Source: Nitratireductor indicus C115 (lineage in GTDB: Bacteria > Pseudomonadota > Alphaproteobacteria > Rhizobiales > Rhizobiaceae). From it: a stretch of 64,000 bases of DNA. Numbering within the stretch: position 1 is the first letter of the stretch; every line of letters starts with the position of its first letter. The notes under the pieces are model-generated. The model searched no databases and was not told the DNA's origin. It saw nothing but the letters and a program-made list of their open reading frames with translations. The position numbers and the translations under genes were made by a program. Positions 51,292-61,153 of this stretch are shown here, in pieces. The stretch spans positions 372,001 through 436,000 of the forward strand of contig NZ_AMSI01000001.1 in assembly GCF_000300515.1 (NCBI RefSeq). The letters run 5' to 3'.

Positions 51292-51932
51292 GCGGGCGCA
51301 GTGCCCCTTTCCATATCTGCGCATTTGGCATGGCGGCCGCGGTATTTGCAGGATTCGCGTTTCCATTGACCGCGAGCGCTCAGGATGGAGGAGGGACTGG
51401 GCAAGCGCGCGGTCCACGCGTGATAGCGCCTGAACTGGTCGCTCCTTTGCCGGTCGATCCTTCCATGCTGGAGCGCATCGAGCCGCGCCAGCCGTTGAGC
51501 GGGCTCGCCGGGCCCGCGCCCGAACCGAAGCTTCGTAAGGAAGATGCGTTGTTCTTCCGTCCGGTAGCTGTTGCCGCCGGCATGTTTGAATCCGAGGGAC
51601 GCACGGTTACCATTGCCGGCATTCGCGTCATACCGCCAGACCGGACCTGCGAAGCGCGTGATGGCGGTGCATGGCCTTGCGGAGTGCAGGCGCGCACTGC
51701 ATTCCGCTACTGGCTGCGCGGGCGCGCCATCGCTTGCGAAAGCGGACCCGGCGGCGAACCGCCGGACACGGACAAGCCGCTGACCTGTTCACTTGCCGGC
51801 TACGATATTGGCAAGTGGCTGATCGAAAATGGCTGGGCGATGCCCGAACCGGGCGGTCCCTATGAGCAGGATGGCGAAAATGCCCGCCGTGCAGGCAAGG
51901 GCATTTTCAGTGGCGGCCCTTCCAGTTCCTGA
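51258..51932 (+). CDS. secreted thermonuclease-like (SNase fold) protein
   Basis: Protein of 224 residues. The ATG at 51258 is inside the end of the previous gene but has an excellent AGGAGG site; a second ATG at 51330 would give a more compact signal peptide. The hydrophobic MAAAVFAGFAFPLTASAQ segment directs export. A proline-rich linker precedes a region resembling the SNase/thermonuclease fold of rhizobial proteins: VTIAGIRVIPPDRTCEARDGGAWPCGVQARTAFRYWLRGRAIACE and YDIGKWLIENGWAMPEPGGPYEQDGENARRAGKGIF. Classical SNase catalytic residues (R35, E43, R87) are not clearly all present, so it may be inactive as a nuclease. Four cysteines could form disulfides. Confidence 0.75.
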   Translation: MDRAHRLGEPVGGRSAPFHICAFGMAAAVFAGFAFPLTASAQDGGGTGQARGPRVIAPELVAPLPVDPSMLERIEPRQPLSGLAGPAPEPKLRKEDALFFRPVAVAAGMFESEGRTVTIAGIRVIPPDRTCEARDGGAWPCGVQARTAFRYWLRGRAIACESGPGGEPPDTDKPLTCSLAGYDIGKWLIENGWAMPEPGGPYEQDGENARRAGKGIFSGGPSSS

Positions 51933-51955
51933 CGGCCCAGTTCCTGACTGCTGCG

Positions 51956-53617
51956 TCAGCCTGCCAGCGTGCCGTCGAGTGCGGCCTCGATGAGGGCCCG
52001 CGTTTCCTTAACGCCATAAAGGGCTGCAAACGAACCGAACCTGGGCCCGCGTTCCTGGCCGAGAAGCACCTGATAGAGCATCTGGAAGAAGGCCCCGGAA
52101 ACGCCGGGGCCGCCCGTCGGGCTCTTGCGCTGGAGATCCTGATAGCGCTCGATGCCGCGCGCCACGTCGAGGATCGCATCCTGGATCGCTTCGCCGTCGG
52201 CATCTTCCGGCAGGGTGGCCAGCGAATCCGAGATGGCGCGCAGTGCCGCGCGTTCCACGTCGTCGGGGGCACGGAAGGTTTTTGCCGGTCTGACGAAATC
52301 CTCGAAATAGCGCAGCGCATAACCGGTGAGCCGGTCGAGTTCGGGATGGGTCTGTGCCGTGACGCCCGGCGCATACCGCGTGATGAAGCCCCACAACACG
52401 TCCGTGTTTTCCGCATTCGAGGCGCTGACCAGATTGAGCAGCAGCGCGAAGGGAACCGGCAGCTCTGTCCTGGGCGGCTCACCGTCGTGGATATGCCAGA
52501 CGGGGTTGTTCATCCGGTTCTTCCAGTCCTGCCGCCCATAAGCCGACAGGAAAGTGTAGTACTCGTCGACGGTGCGCGGGATGACGTCGAAATAAAGCTT
52601 CTTCGCCGTCTTCGGCTTCTGGAACATGTAGAGCGAAAGGCTCTCCGTGGGCGCATAGGCCAGCCAATCGTCGATGGTCAGACCATTGCCCTTCGACTTC
52701 GAGATCTTCTGCCCCTTCTCGTCCAGGAACAGTTCGTAATTGAAGCCTTCTGGTGGCGTGCCGTCGAGTGCGGAACAGATCTGCGCGGCAAGCTTCACGC
52801 TGTCGATCAGATCCTTGCCGGACATTTCGTAATCGACCTTGAGGGCGGCCCAGCGCATGGCCCAGTCGGGCTTCCATTGCAGCTTGCAATGGCCGCCGGT
52901 GACCGGCGTCTCGAAGAGTTCGCCGCTGTCGGGGTCGCGCCACACGATCGTGCCGGCATCGAGCTTGCGTTCCTCCAGAGCCACCTGCATCACCACCCCC
53001 GTCCTGGGGTGGATCGGCAGGAACGGCGAATAGGTCTGAGCGCGTTCCGCGCGCAGCGACGGCAGCATGATCTCCATCACCGCATCGAAGCGCTCGAGCA
53101 TGGCCAGAAGTGTCGCATCGAAGCGCCCCGACGCGTAATATTCCGTCGAGGAGGCGAACTCGTAATCGAAGCCGAACCGGTCGAGGAAAGCCCTGAGCCG
53201 CGCATTGTTGGCCGCTCCGAAGGAGGGATACTCGTTGGAGAACGGATCGGGCACTTGCGTGAGCGGCTTGCCGAGATGTTGGCGCAGCATCTCCTTGTTG
53301 GGCACGTTGTCGGGCACCTTGCGCAGGCCGTCCATGTCATCGGAGAAGCACAGGATCTTGGTCTTCACCTTGTCTTCGGTGAGAATGCGGAACGCATGGC
53401 GCACCATGGAGGTTCGCGCCACCTCGCCGAACGTGCCGATATGCGGCAGGCCGGAAGGGCCGTAGCCTGTCTCGAAAAGCACCGTTTCCGGGAATGCGCC
53501 GGCCTCATAGCGTTTGACGATTTTACGCGCTTCTTCGAAGGGCCAGGCCTTGCATTCGGCCGCGGTCTCCAGAATTTCGGGCGAAAGTTCTAGCGCGTCT
53601 TGGCGTGCCGTCGTCAT
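51956..53617 (-). CDS. lysK: lysine--tRNA ligase, class I
   Basis: Class I lysyl-tRNA synthetase of 553 residues, the form used by archaea and most alphaproteobacteria. The HIGH-type motif is [13 protein letters not shown] (about residues 53-65) and the KMSKS-type motif is [16 protein letters not shown] (about 303-318). A conserved [14 protein letters not shown] lies between. The C-terminal helical anticodon-binding part (about 370-553) is present. The [17 protein letters not shown] is used. It charges tRNA-Lys; no class II lysS is visible in the window. It is convergent with the SNase-like gene. Confidence 0.96.
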   Translation of the reverse strand: MTTARQDALELSPEILETAAECKAWPFEEARKIVKRYEAGAFPETVLFETGYGPSGLPHIGTFGEVARTSMVRHAFRILTEDKVKTKILCFSDDMDGLRKVPDNVPNKEMLRQHLGKPLTQVPDPFSNEYPSFGAANNARLRAFLDRFGFDYEFASSTEYYASGRFDATLLAMLERFDAVMEIMLPSLRAERAQTYSPFLPIHPRTGVVMQVALEERKLDAGTIVWRDPDSGELFETPVTGGHCKLQWKPDWAMRWAALKVDYEMSGKDLIDSVKLAAQICSALDGTPPEGFNYELFLDEKGQKISKSKGNGLTIDDWLAYAPTESLSLYMFQKPKTAKKLYFDVIPRTVDEYYTFLSAYGRQDWKNRMNNPVWHIHDGEPPRTELPVPFALLLNLVSASNAENTDVLWGFITRYAPGVTAQTHPELDRLTGYALRYFEDFVRPAKTFRAPDDVERAALRAISDSLATLPEDADGEAIQDAILDVARGIERYQDLQRKSPTGGPGVSGAFFQMLYQVLLGQERGPRFGSFAALYGVKETRALIEAALDGTLAG

Positions 53618-53763
53618 GTCGCTTTCCAGGAATTGGTTTCACTTAAGGGCCTTGCGTGTAGGACGGCCATGGCGGTGCGTCAATCGACACGACAGTTTTT
53701 CATTGCGGCGGGGGCTCCGGCTCCCTAACTTTCCGGCAAATCATACCCCTAGCGGAGCGTTAA

Positions 53764-54171
53764 ATGGCACAGCCGACAGCCCACGAAGCCCTTATTTATC
53801 TGATGGTCGTCATGTCAGCGGCCGACCGCGACATGACCGATGCGGAACTTGCCATCATTGGCGAGACCATCCGCAACTGGCCGGTTTTCGAGGGCTTCGA
53901 CGACGACATCATAGCCGTCGCGCGTCAATGCCAGCAGATTTTGCAGGAAGACGACGGGCTGGAGCGCATCCTCAATGCTGTCCGCGACGTGGTTCCTGCG
54001 AAGCTGCACGACACGGCCTACGCGATTGCTGTCGAGGTGGCCGCCGCCGACCGGCACGTGGAACCTGAAGAGGCGCGCATGCTGCATATCGTGCGCAGCC
54101 GTCTGCATCTGGAGCCTCTGGTCGCCGCCGCCATCGAGCGCACCGCGCAGGCCCGCCGCCGGCGGCTTTAG
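53764..54171 (+). CDS. TerB-like tellurite resistance family protein
   Basis: Protein of 135 residues, all alpha-helical, with the TerB pattern of two acidic metal-binding loops: MVVMSAADRDMTDAELAIIGE (about 14-34) and EVAAADRHVEPEEARMLHIVRSRL (about 90-113). TerB domains bind calcium through such loops. Stand-alone copies like this occur widely in alphaproteobacteria without the ter operon, so tellurite resistance should not be assumed. Monocistronic. Confidence 0.82.
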   Translation: MAQPTAHEALIYLMVVMSAADRDMTDAELAIIGETIRNWPVFEGFDDDIIAVARQCQQILQEDDGLERILNAVRDVVPAKLHDTAYAIAVEVAAADRHVEPEEARMLHIVRSRLHLEPLVAAAIERTAQARRRRL

Positions 54172-54389
54172 GCGCAGCACACCGCGGTCCCTCCCCTGGC
54201 TGTTTGATCTTGGGCAGATGCGTTGTGCGTGTCGAACCACGCACGGGATCGGTGTGAGGAATGCGGATCATGGCGTTCGGAGGGGCACGCCTCCGCGTGA
54301 GGGCAGCGTTTTCACACGGTGAGGGACAGGCAAGGGTAGATCAACGTCATTTGACTGGCGCCTGATCACACCCATCGGGATAATGCGGC

Positions 54390-55220
54390 ATGAGCTCTTT
54401 TCTTTATTCGGAAGCCGCAGTCCGGCTTGCTGCTTTCCTTGGCATTTTCACGACCATGGCCGTCTATGAACTATGGTCCCCGCGTCTGGAGCGCGCCGAG
54501 ATGGTGGGGGCGCTGAAGTCGCGGCGCTGGTTTGCCAATCTGTCGATGGTGCTTTTGTCTTCAATCGTACTGCGCATCGTCTTTCCGGCGGCTGCGGTCG
54601 GTGCGGCCTTGTGGGCGCAGGACATGGGGATCGGCCTTTTCAATGTCCTTGCGCTGCCGCAGGCAATTGCAGGCATCCTCGCCTTCATCCTGCTCGATTT
54701 CGCAGTTTGGCTGGAGCATGTTGCGAGCCACAAGATACCGCTGTTGTGGCGCATCCACCGCATGCACCATGCCGACAACGGCTTCGATGTCACGACGGGG
54801 CTACGCTTTCACCCGTTGGAAATCCTCCTTTCCATGGTGTGGAAGGCGGGTATCGTGGTTGCACTTGGCGCACCGGTCCTGTGGGTGCTGATCTTCGAGA
54901 TTGTGCTCAACGGCACGTCGATGTTCAATCATTCAAATGTGCGCTTGCCGCTTGGGCTGGATCGCGTTCTGCGTCGCTTCCTGGTGACGCCCGACATGCA
55001 TCGCGTTCATCACTCCTCGATCCCCGACGAGACGGATTCCAATTACGGTTTTAATTTCCCGTTCTGGGATCGCCTGTTCGGCACCTATGTGGCACAGCCA
55101 CGTCGTGGGCACGAGGCGATGGAAATAGGGCTTTCCGAATATCGCGGCGGGCTCACCGCGAAGCTTGGCTGGATGCTTGCCTTGCCCTTTCGCCCAGGGC
55201 GTTCAAGACGCGGTCAGTAG
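54390..55220 (+). CDS. sterol desaturase / fatty acid hydroxylase family membrane protein
   Basis: Membrane protein of 276 residues with four or five membrane segments in the first 150 residues. The di-iron histidine clusters of the family are complete: EHVASHKIPLLWRIHRMHHADNGFD (HxxxH and HxxHH, about 109-133), NGTSMFNHSN, and TPDMHRVHHSSIPDETDSNYGF (HxxHH, about 198). The enzymes hydroxylate or desaturate lipids at a non-heme di-iron centre. The substrate here is unknown; ornithine-lipid or hopanoid-type lipids are possible in this group. The last 7 nt overlap the convergent binding-protein gene. Confidence 0.88.
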   Translation: MSSFLYSEAAVRLAAFLGIFTTMAVYELWSPRLERAEMVGALKSRRWFANLSMVLLSSIVLRIVFPAAAVGAALWAQDMGIGLFNVLALPQAIAGILAFILLDFAVWLEHVASHKIPLLWRIHRMHHADNGFDVTTGLRFHPLEILLSMVWKAGIVVALGAPVLWVLIFEIVLNGTSMFNHSNVRLPLGLDRVLRRFLVTPDMHRVHHSSIPDETDSNYGFNFPFWDRLFGTYVAQPRRGHEAMEIGLSEYRGGLTAKLGWMLALPFRPGRSRRGQ

Positions 55221-56077
55221 AAGCTCACCGGGAAATAGCGCTGGTAGAGTTCGGTAAAGGCGCCGCTCGCCTCGATCTCGTGCAGGGCGAAATTGATGGC
55301 CTCCGCAAGCATGGGGTTGTCTGTGGGAACCGCGATGGCAAGCCCCTGTCCCAGATAATCCTGCGCCATATAGGGGCCACCGGCAAAGGTGCAGCAGTTT
55401 TTCGCCTCAGGGCTTGCCAGCCAGAAACTCAAACGCATTCCATCGCCGAAAACGGTGTCGATCTTGCCCGACTGCAAATCTTCGTAGAGCCATTGAGCCT
55501 TGCTGTAGGTTGTCGCACGGGCATCAGGGAAGAGGTCGCGCAGGAGCCGCTCATGTGTGGTCCGGCCGAGCACGCCGACGCGTTTTCCCGAAAGGCTTTG
55601 AGCGATCGGCTCTTCCGGCAGGGAGGAGCGCTTTGCAATCAGCCTTGCAGGAAAACGCATATATGGCTGCGAAAAGAGATAGTGCTTCCGATTTTCCGGA
55701 GTGACAGCGAGCCCGGCCACGATTGCCTCTGCGCGTCCATCTTCAAGTGCGGGCCGTAACTCTTTCCAGGGCAAAGCCTGGATCTGACAACGGTCGGTTA
55801 TCGAAAGCTCGGCGCAGATGCGGCGCACCAGATCGACGTGAAAACCGGTGAGAATGCCTGCGCCATCGATATAGTTGAACGGGAAGAAATCCACCGTGGT
55901 CACAAAACGAAGCCGCGTGATGGGGGAAAGGTCCGGCTTCGCGATGCGCTGGCTGGGGCCCCAGAAACCCGGCGTATTTTTCTGCTGGGCATTGGCATCG
56001 GACAGAAACGCAAGAAGGACAGCGGCGGCCATGGCGACCGCGAGGCCGCGGATGCGGTTTCCCTGTGCGCTTTTCAT
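55214..56077 (-). CDS. periplasmic solute-binding protein, family 3 (amino-acid type)
   Basis: Protein of 287 residues with a signal peptide (RGLAVAMAAAVLLAFLSDANAQ). The mature chain is an extracellular solute-binding protein family 3 domain: LRFVTTVDFFPFNYIDGAGILTGFHVDLVRRICAELSI, then ALEDGRAEAIVAGLAVTPENRKHYLFSQPYMRFPARLI and a C-terminal GQGLAIAVPTDNPMLAEAINFALHEIEASGAFTELYQRYF. No permease or ATPase gene is adjacent, so it is an orphan that may serve a distant transporter or a sensor. The ATG with GGAAGAC upstream is chosen (MKSAQGNRIRG); the open frame extends 91 codons further without family sequence. Confidence 0.85.
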   Translation of the reverse strand: MKSAQGNRIRGLAVAMAAAVLLAFLSDANAQQKNTPGFWGPSQRIAKPDLSPITRLRFVTTVDFFPFNYIDGAGILTGFHVDLVRRICAELSITDRCQIQALPWKELRPALEDGRAEAIVAGLAVTPENRKHYLFSQPYMRFPARLIAKRSSLPEEPIAQSLSGKRVGVLGRTTHERLLRDLFPDARATTYSKAQWLYEDLQSGKIDTVFGDGMRLSFWLASPEAKNCCTFAGGPYMAQDYLGQGLAIAVPTDNPMLAEAINFALHEIEASGAFTELYQRYFPVSFY

Positions 56078-56722
56078 GAAGTGTCTTCCGTCCGTGCCCG
56101 AACTGTTTTCCCTGTAACGGACTAGTTGGCACGTCGATAGTGGTTTGGCAAATCCCCGATACGGGAAGCAACGAACGGATTTCATCAAAAAAATGCCTGC
56201 CTGCATCGGAACGGACTGCAACCATCGATGGCAGCGCTTTTCTTGAAGCCTTATACCCTCGGCTAGTTTCACGTTTCTGTTTTCGATGCCCGGTTGCCTG
56301 CGGACGCCGATTTCGAGGCGGAAAGCATCGAATTCCGGATGAGTGGGCAATCGGGCATACTCGAAACGATCACGGGAGTTGCCGGTCAGGCATGTTTTAT
56401 TGCAATTTAAAATTGCATATAATTTTTAATTCCCGAAAAAATTGAATAGTCAATATGAAATTTTGCGTTGACTCGGAATGTCCCAAAATTGATAATTTTT
56501 TTACGAAAACTGTGGATTTCAAAAATATATCTGGAAATTGTCATGCGTTGTGGGGGTGTGTGATGGGTTTCTATTCTGAAATTTTCGATTCCTTCAAAGG
56601 AAATTATTTCTTATATACCGATACTAAGCATTTAGAGGGGTTGGTTGGGGCTCAGATAATAACTTTTATATTTAAGGGGAAGCTCTTTCTTCGTTCTAAG
56701 GCAGAGGGATCTGCTTCCTGCC
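56078..56722. other. 645-nt AT-rich intergenic region ahead of the glycosyltransferase
   Basis: From about 56395 to 56700 the base composition shifts sharply to AT. A 17-bp palindrome TGCAATTTAAAATTGCA lies at 56401-56417. A 91-codon frame (56455-56730) exists but has no ribosome site, low-complexity AT-driven codons and no recognisable domain, so I do not call it a gene. Such AT-rich leaders are typical landing sites for silencers such as MucR in rhizobia. Confidence 0.45.
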
Positions 56723-58858
56723 ATGATTGAAGGTGGTGGGGGAGCAGAACGGAAAAGCTTTCATCAGTCATTCTCGGCTTCGTTGCCGAAGGCGGTGCAG
56801 CCTTCTCCCGTCGGCGATTGGCAGGTGCTGTTGAAACGGCTGAATGTGCCCGTTTTCGAGATCGAGCGTATTGCCCAGCGAGCGGAGATCTGCGGTGTTT
56901 CCTTCCAGACGGAATTGCTTGCCTCGGGTGCGGTGTCCGAGCGCGAACTCTTTCGCGCGCTCGCCGATGATCTGGGGCTTGCTTATCTAGACAGGCCGGA
57001 TCCTTCCGACTTGGTAATGCGTGAGTGGCAGGGGTTTGCTGCGCTGGCGAACCGGGGCGGGGTGCGCATGGCGCTTACCCTTGATCGCGACGGTCGTTCC
57101 ATTGTTCTGATCGCGCCGGACCGTCTCAATATTCCTGCTTTGCGTTCCTTCGTCAGGCGCTATCCGCGCGCGGCCCGCCGGTTGCGGGTGGTTCCTCCGT
57201 CACACTTGCGCGAGACGGTCAGAAAGCGCTTTCGCCCCGAGCTTATGCGCGCCGCGACGGATGGGCTGTTTTCTTCCCACCCGAAACAATCTTCGCGTTT
57301 CGTGGTCAATGCCTGGCAGGGGGCCGCACTTGGGGCGCTGCTCGTCACGCTCGCCTTTTTTTCCTGGACGAGGCCGGCCGCAGCTCTGCTTTCTGTTCAT
57401 GGGGTGCTGTCGGTGGCCTTCCTGGCCTGCGTGGTTTTACGCATTGCAATCGGCCTGTCGCGCGAGCCGGAGAAGAAGCCAAATTTCACCGACATGGATC
57501 AGGCCGAGGCCCCTGTCTATTCGGTGCTGATTGCCCTCTACAAGGAAGCCGATGTCATACCCGACCTGCTTTCTGCGCTCGGTCGTCTGGTGTGGCCGCG
57601 TTCCAAACTGGAGATCAAGCTGGTTTGCGAGAGCGACGATCGTGAAACTCTGGAAGCCATTCGCTCCCATGAATTACGGCCTTATATCGAAGTGATCGAG
57701 GTACCCGCCGGAGGGCCACGCACCAAGCCCAAGGCGCTTTCCTACGCATTGCCGATGACCTCGGGAGAGTTCGTGGCTCTTTACGATGCGGAGGATCGTC
57801 CGCAATCCTTCCAGCTCGTCGAGGCCTGGCAGGCTTTTCGCGATGGCGACGAGAAGCTTGCCTGCGTGCAGGCCCCGCTCACCATCTCTAACAGTGGGGA
57901 AAGCTGGATTTCCTCCATGTTTGCGCTGGAATATGCGGCCCTTTTCCGCGTGGTGCTGCCCTGGCTGGCGCGCCGCCGCCTGATGCTCCCCCTCGGCGGC
58001 ACCTCGAACCATTTTCGCCGCTCTGCCCTGAATGCGGTCGGAGGGTGGGACCCTTACAATGTTACCGAGGACGCGGATCTGGGATTGAGGCTATGCCGCT
58101 TCGGATACCGGACGTCGATGATCGCCAATGCGACCTATGAAGACGCACCCACCCAGGCGCGGGTCTGGGTGCCCCAGCGCACGCGCTGGTTCAAGGGTTG
58201 GGCGCAGACATGGCTGGTTCACATGCGCGATCCCGGCGCTGCCGTGCGTGAACTTGGCTTGCCTTCCTTCGTCATCATGCAGGTTTTGTTTGCGGGCATG
58301 GTTCTTTCCGCGCTCGCTTACTCGATCTTTTGGGCAACGGTTCTGGGGCTCGGGGTCTATGTCGCGCTTGATGGCGAGTTCCGCCCCGGTCATTTCTGGC
58401 TGCTCATGCTCGACGGGGCAAACGTGGTCTTGGGCCATGCGGCTTTTCTGTATATCGGATGGCTTTCCTTGAACCGGACGGAACGGGCAGGTTTCTGGAA
58501 AAAACTCCTCTGGACGCCGGCCTATTGGTGCCTGATGTCGCTGGCGGCCTGGCGATGCCTCTGGCAGCTCTACTGGAACCCGCATCATTGGGAAAAGACA
58601 CCGCACAAGCCGTATCGAGGTCCCTATATCGGTACTGGAGCGTCTTCGTCGAAAAGCCTCCAGCCAGAAGCCGCAGCAATGCGTGTCGGCAGGAGCAGGA
58701 AAGAGCCCGGCCGTCACGTGGGGCCAGGGTGGCAGGCCGTGCCGCCCTTTGCCCGCTCGGTTCGCTTGCGCGCGACGCGTCAGACCAGGAAACCCGGGCC
58801 CGAACCGATGATGAGCTGGTCCTCGGCGCCGATTGCATCCAGGTCCCTTCCGTCATAG
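56723..58858 (+). CDS. membrane glycosyltransferase family 2 with N-terminal GspE-N (MshEN) domain
   Basis: Protein of 711 residues. Residues about 30-150 form a type II secretion GspE N-terminal-like domain ([26 protein letters not shown]). Two membrane spans (about 198-245) come next, then a GT2 domain with [22 protein letters not shown], the acidic motif LYDAEDRPQ, the acceptor motif [17 protein letters not shown] and [13 protein letters not shown] (QxxRW of processive synthases). Several C-terminal spans follow (about 515-620). The layout is like NfrB-type and cellulose-synthase-like enzymes that make surface polysaccharide. The last 70 residues ([13 protein letters not shown]...) are low-complexity and overlap the convergent ppk2 gene by 79 nt, so the C terminus may be an extension by loss of an earlier stop. 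Confidence 0.87.
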   Translation: MIEGGGGAERKSFHQSFSASLPKAVQPSPVGDWQVLLKRLNVPVFEIERIAQRAEICGVSFQTELLASGAVSERELFRALADDLGLAYLDRPDPSDLVMREWQGFAALANRGGVRMALTLDRDGRSIVLIAPDRLNIPALRSFVRRYPRAARRLRVVPPSHLRETVRKRFRPELMRAATDGLFSSHPKQSSRFVVNAWQGAALGALLVTLAFFSWTRPAAALLSVHGVLSVAFLACVVLRIAIGLSREPEKKPNFTDMDQAEAPVYSVLIALYKEADVIPDLLSALGRLVWPRSKLEIKLVCESDDRETLEAIRSHELRPYIEVIEVPAGGPRTKPKALSYALPMTSGEFVALYDAEDRPQSFQLVEAWQAFRDGDEKLACVQAPLTISNSGESWISSMFALEYAALFRVVLPWLARRRLMLPLGGTSNHFRRSALNAVGGWDPYNVTEDADLGLRLCRFGYRTSMIANATYEDAPTQARVWVPQRTRWFKGWAQTWLVHMRDPGAAVRELGLPSFVIMQVLFAGMVLSALAYSIFWATVLGLGVYVALDGEFRPGHFWLLMLDGANVVLGHAAFLYIGWLSLNRTERAGFWKKLLWTPAYWCLMSLAAWRCLWQLYWNPHHWEKTPHKPYRGPYIGTGASSSKSLQPEAAAMRVGRSRKEPGRHVGPGWQAVPPFARSVRLRATRQTRKPGPEPMMSWSSAPIASRSLPS

Positions 58859-59679
58859 GCGACGGAGAGAAGAATGCGGCGGATGACGGCAAGCCGTGCG
58901 CGCCGCTTGTCGTTTGCGCGCACGACTGTCCACGGCGCATGGGCGCTGTGGGTCCGCTCGAGCATGAGGTCGCGCATTTTGGTGTAGTCTTTCCACTTCT
59001 TGATGCCCGCGACATCCATCGGAGAGAATTTCCAATGCTTCAGTTCGCTGTGCCGGCGGTCGTGGAAGCGTTCGAGTTGGGTTTCCTGCCCGATATTGAG
59101 CCAGAACTTGAAGAGATGGATGCCGTCATTGACGATGGCGCGTTCGAAATCGGGAACTTCGTCCAGAAACTGCTCATGCTGTGACGGAGTGCAGAAGCCC
59201 ATGACCGGCTCGACGCCACCCCGATTGTACCAGGAGCGGTCGAAGGTGACGAATTCGCCCGACGTGGGGAAATGCGTCACATATCGCTGGAAGTACCACT
59301 GGCCGCGCTCCGTTTCGCTGGGCTTCGGCAGCGCCACGTTGCGCGCCATGCGCGGGTTCATGTACATTCGGATCCGGGCAATCGTGCCGCCTTTTCCGGC
59401 TGCGTCCCGCCCCTCGAAAAGGGCCATCACCCGCTCGCCGGAAGCCTGCATCCAGCTCTGGAGCTTGACGAGCTCGATCTGGAGCCGCTCCAGCTCCTTT
59501 TCATAGGTGTCCTTGTCGTATTCCTTGTCATATGGAAAGCCGCCTGCCGCAAGCGCGTTGTCCTTTACCCAGCTTGGCAGTTTCGGATCGTCGATGTCGA
59601 AGGTCCGCTTCTTGCCGTCGACCTTGATTTCGATGGGGTCGATCTTGTCTTGCGAGGGGTTTTCCAAAGGCTTGTTCAT
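58780..59679 (-). CDS. ppk2: polyphosphate kinase 2
   Basis: PPK2-family kinase of 299 residues that transfers phosphate between polyphosphate and nucleotides. The Walker A motif is [25 protein letters not shown] (about residues 87-111), Walker B is [19 protein letters not shown], and the lid region is [37 protein letters not shown]. The single-domain length places it in the class I group, which favours making nucleoside triphosphates or polyphosphate. It is divergent from phoR with about a 100-nt gap in which I find no convincing Pho box. The phosphate context fits phoR and phoU next door. Confidence 0.95.
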   Translation of the reverse strand: MNKPLENPSQDKIDPIEIKVDGKKRTFDIDDPKLPSWVKDNALAAGGFPYDKEYDKDTYEKELERLQIELVKLQSWMQASGERVMALFEGRDAAGKGGTIARIRMYMNPRMARNVALPKPSETERGQWYFQRYVTHFPTSGEFVTFDRSWYNRGGVEPVMGFCTPSQHEQFLDEVPDFERAIVNDGIHLFKFWLNIGQETQLERFHDRRHSELKHWKFSPMDVAGIKKWKDYTKMRDLMLERTHSAHAPWTVVRANDKRRARLAVIRRILLSVAYDGRDLDAIGAEDQLIIGSGPGFLV

Positions 59680-59780
59680 ATTTCTCGTTCCTGAACCGTG
59701 GGAGAATGCATGCTATTTGCTGCCCGGCATCAGGTCTAGCAGCGATCAAATGACGTGGCTGTGTCGAGCCGCGCGGTGGT

Positions 59781-61052
59781 ATGGAGTTCTGGGGCGCGCT
59801 GCTCCCCGATGGAGCCGATTGGCATATGAAGACGAATAATGGAAAATCCGGATCAAAGGCGCCGGAAGTCCTGCAGCCCTCTGGTCCGGACCAGCGGGGG
59901 GGCGGCAGTTTGCGGGAGCGCCTGCAAAACAGGCTGGCGGGCTTCTTTCCGCCGGATCGTCAGGAGGATGATTTGCCCGTCGCAACAAAGGGGCCGGTGA
60001 GTATAGATACGCTGCCTGCTGTCTCTCTCGCAGCCGCTGTTCCCGATCCACTTTATATTTTCGATCGCAATGCCGAAATCCTGTTTGCCAACGAAGCTGC
60101 CAACAGGGCTTTCGGCCCCATATCCTCTGGAACCTCCCTGCGCTTGAAGTTCCGCGCCCCGGAAATGCATGAACTGATCGCTGACGCGATTGCGAGCGAT
60201 GGCAGTTCGCGCGCCATCAATTATTCAGAACGCGTACCTGTGGAGCGAGCATATCGCGTTTCGGCAAGCAGCATTGGCGACGGCACGGAACTGTTTGTGC
60301 TGTTGTTCAAGGACCAGAGCGAGGCGCGCCGCATCGACCGCATGCGGGCCGATTTCATCGCCAATGCCAGCCATGAGCTGCGCACGCCGCTCGCCTCGGT
60401 GTCAGGCTTTATAGAAACGCTGCGTGGCCCTGCACGCGACGACCCGGTGGCGCGTGAGAATTTTCTTCAGATCATGCACAACCAGACCCAGCGCATGGCG
60501 CGCCTGATCGATGATCTGCTTTCGCTGTCGCGTCTGGAGATGAAGCCTTATCTGAAGCCCAGCGGTCGCGTGGACCTCGTGCAGCTTCTGGATGGGGTGG
60601 TTGAATCCATGCGCCATCTTGCCGGCGAAAGTGGCGTGACCATCGAAAAGGCATTTCCCTCCACGCCGATCTTTGTCGCGGGAAACCACGATGAATTGGT
60701 TCAGGTGTTCGAAAATCTGATGGAAAATGCTTGCAAATATGGTGGTGCGGGCGGCCGGATCCTTGTTTCTGCGGAGCAGGCGGGGCCGCTCGAAGAGGTG
60801 CGCGCGACGGTGCGCGACTTCGGGCCCGGCATTCCGGAGGAGCACATTCCGCGTGTCACCGAGCGCTTCTATCGTGTGGATGTGGAAACGAGCCGCGCCC
60901 AGAAAGGCACGGGGCTTGGGCTCTCAATCGTCAAGCATATCCTCACCCGCCATGACGCGCGCCTGTCCATCCGCTCGAAAGTCGGCAAGGGTGCTGCGTT
61001 CACGGTGCACTTTCCGCCGTTGCCGCCGGGCGCGGCCAGTCGCCCCGCTTAG
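59781..61052 (+). CDS. phoR: phosphate regulon sensor histidine kinase PhoR, without N-terminal membrane span
   Basis: Kinase of up to 423 residues (ATG at 59781; ATG at 59826 is an alternative). It has a PAS domain (about 80-185: VPDPLYIFDRNAEILFANEAANRAFG), the H-box FIANASHELRTPLASVSGFIETL (His about 208), N-box ENLMENACKYG, DFGPGIPEEH and GTGLGLSIVKHIL. Sequence and neighbouring phoU support PhoR. No hydrophobic segment is visible before the PAS domain; the N-terminal 75 residues are polar and low-complexity. PhoR normally anchors in the membrane and contacts the Pst transporter. Here neither an anchor nor pstSCAB genes are present. Confidence 0.88.
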   Translation: MEFWGALLPDGADWHMKTNNGKSGSKAPEVLQPSGPDQRGGGSLRERLQNRLAGFFPPDRQEDDLPVATKGPVSIDTLPAVSLAAAVPDPLYIFDRNAEILFANEAANRAFGPISSGTSLRLKFRAPEMHELIADAIASDGSSRAINYSERVPVERAYRVSASSIGDGTELFVLLFKDQSEARRIDRMRADFIANASHELRTPLASVSGFIETLRGPARDDPVARENFLQIMHNQTQRMARLIDDLLSLSRLEMKPYLKPSGRVDLVQLLDGVVESMRHLAGESGVTIEKAFPSTPIFVAGNHDELVQVFENLMENACKYGGAGGRILVSAEQAGPLEEVRATVRDFGPGIPEEHIPRVTERFYRVDVETSRAQKGTGLGLSIVKHILTRHDARLSIRSKVGKGAAFTVHFPPLPPGAASRPA

Positions 61053-61083
61053 ACGGTCAGCTACGCAACTATTTTTCTTTGCT

Positions 61084-61101
61084 CTTTCATTTTCCTGCAA
61101 T
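61084..61101 (+). promoter_or_regulatory. Pho-box-like site upstream of phoU
   Basis: CTTTCATTTTCCTGCAAT matches the two PhoB half sites at 11 of 14 positions with correct spacing, 53 nt before the phoU start. It would give phoU its own phosphate-controlled promoter in the 100-nt gap after phoR. Confidence 0.42.
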
Positions 61102-61153
61102 CGCAATAGCTTAGTCATGGACGCGATTGCCAGAAAACAACGGAAAACTTATC

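Noticed and set aside
53764-54171. Tellurite resistance operon
   Set aside because: Only one TerB-like domain is present without terA, terC, terD or terZ, so a resistance claim is not supported.
56455-56730. 91-codon frame in AT-rich DNA
   Set aside because: No ribosome site, no signal or domain, and it overlaps the start of the glycosyltransferase gene; stop codons are expected to be frequent in AT-rich DNA, but one frame of this size can occur by chance.
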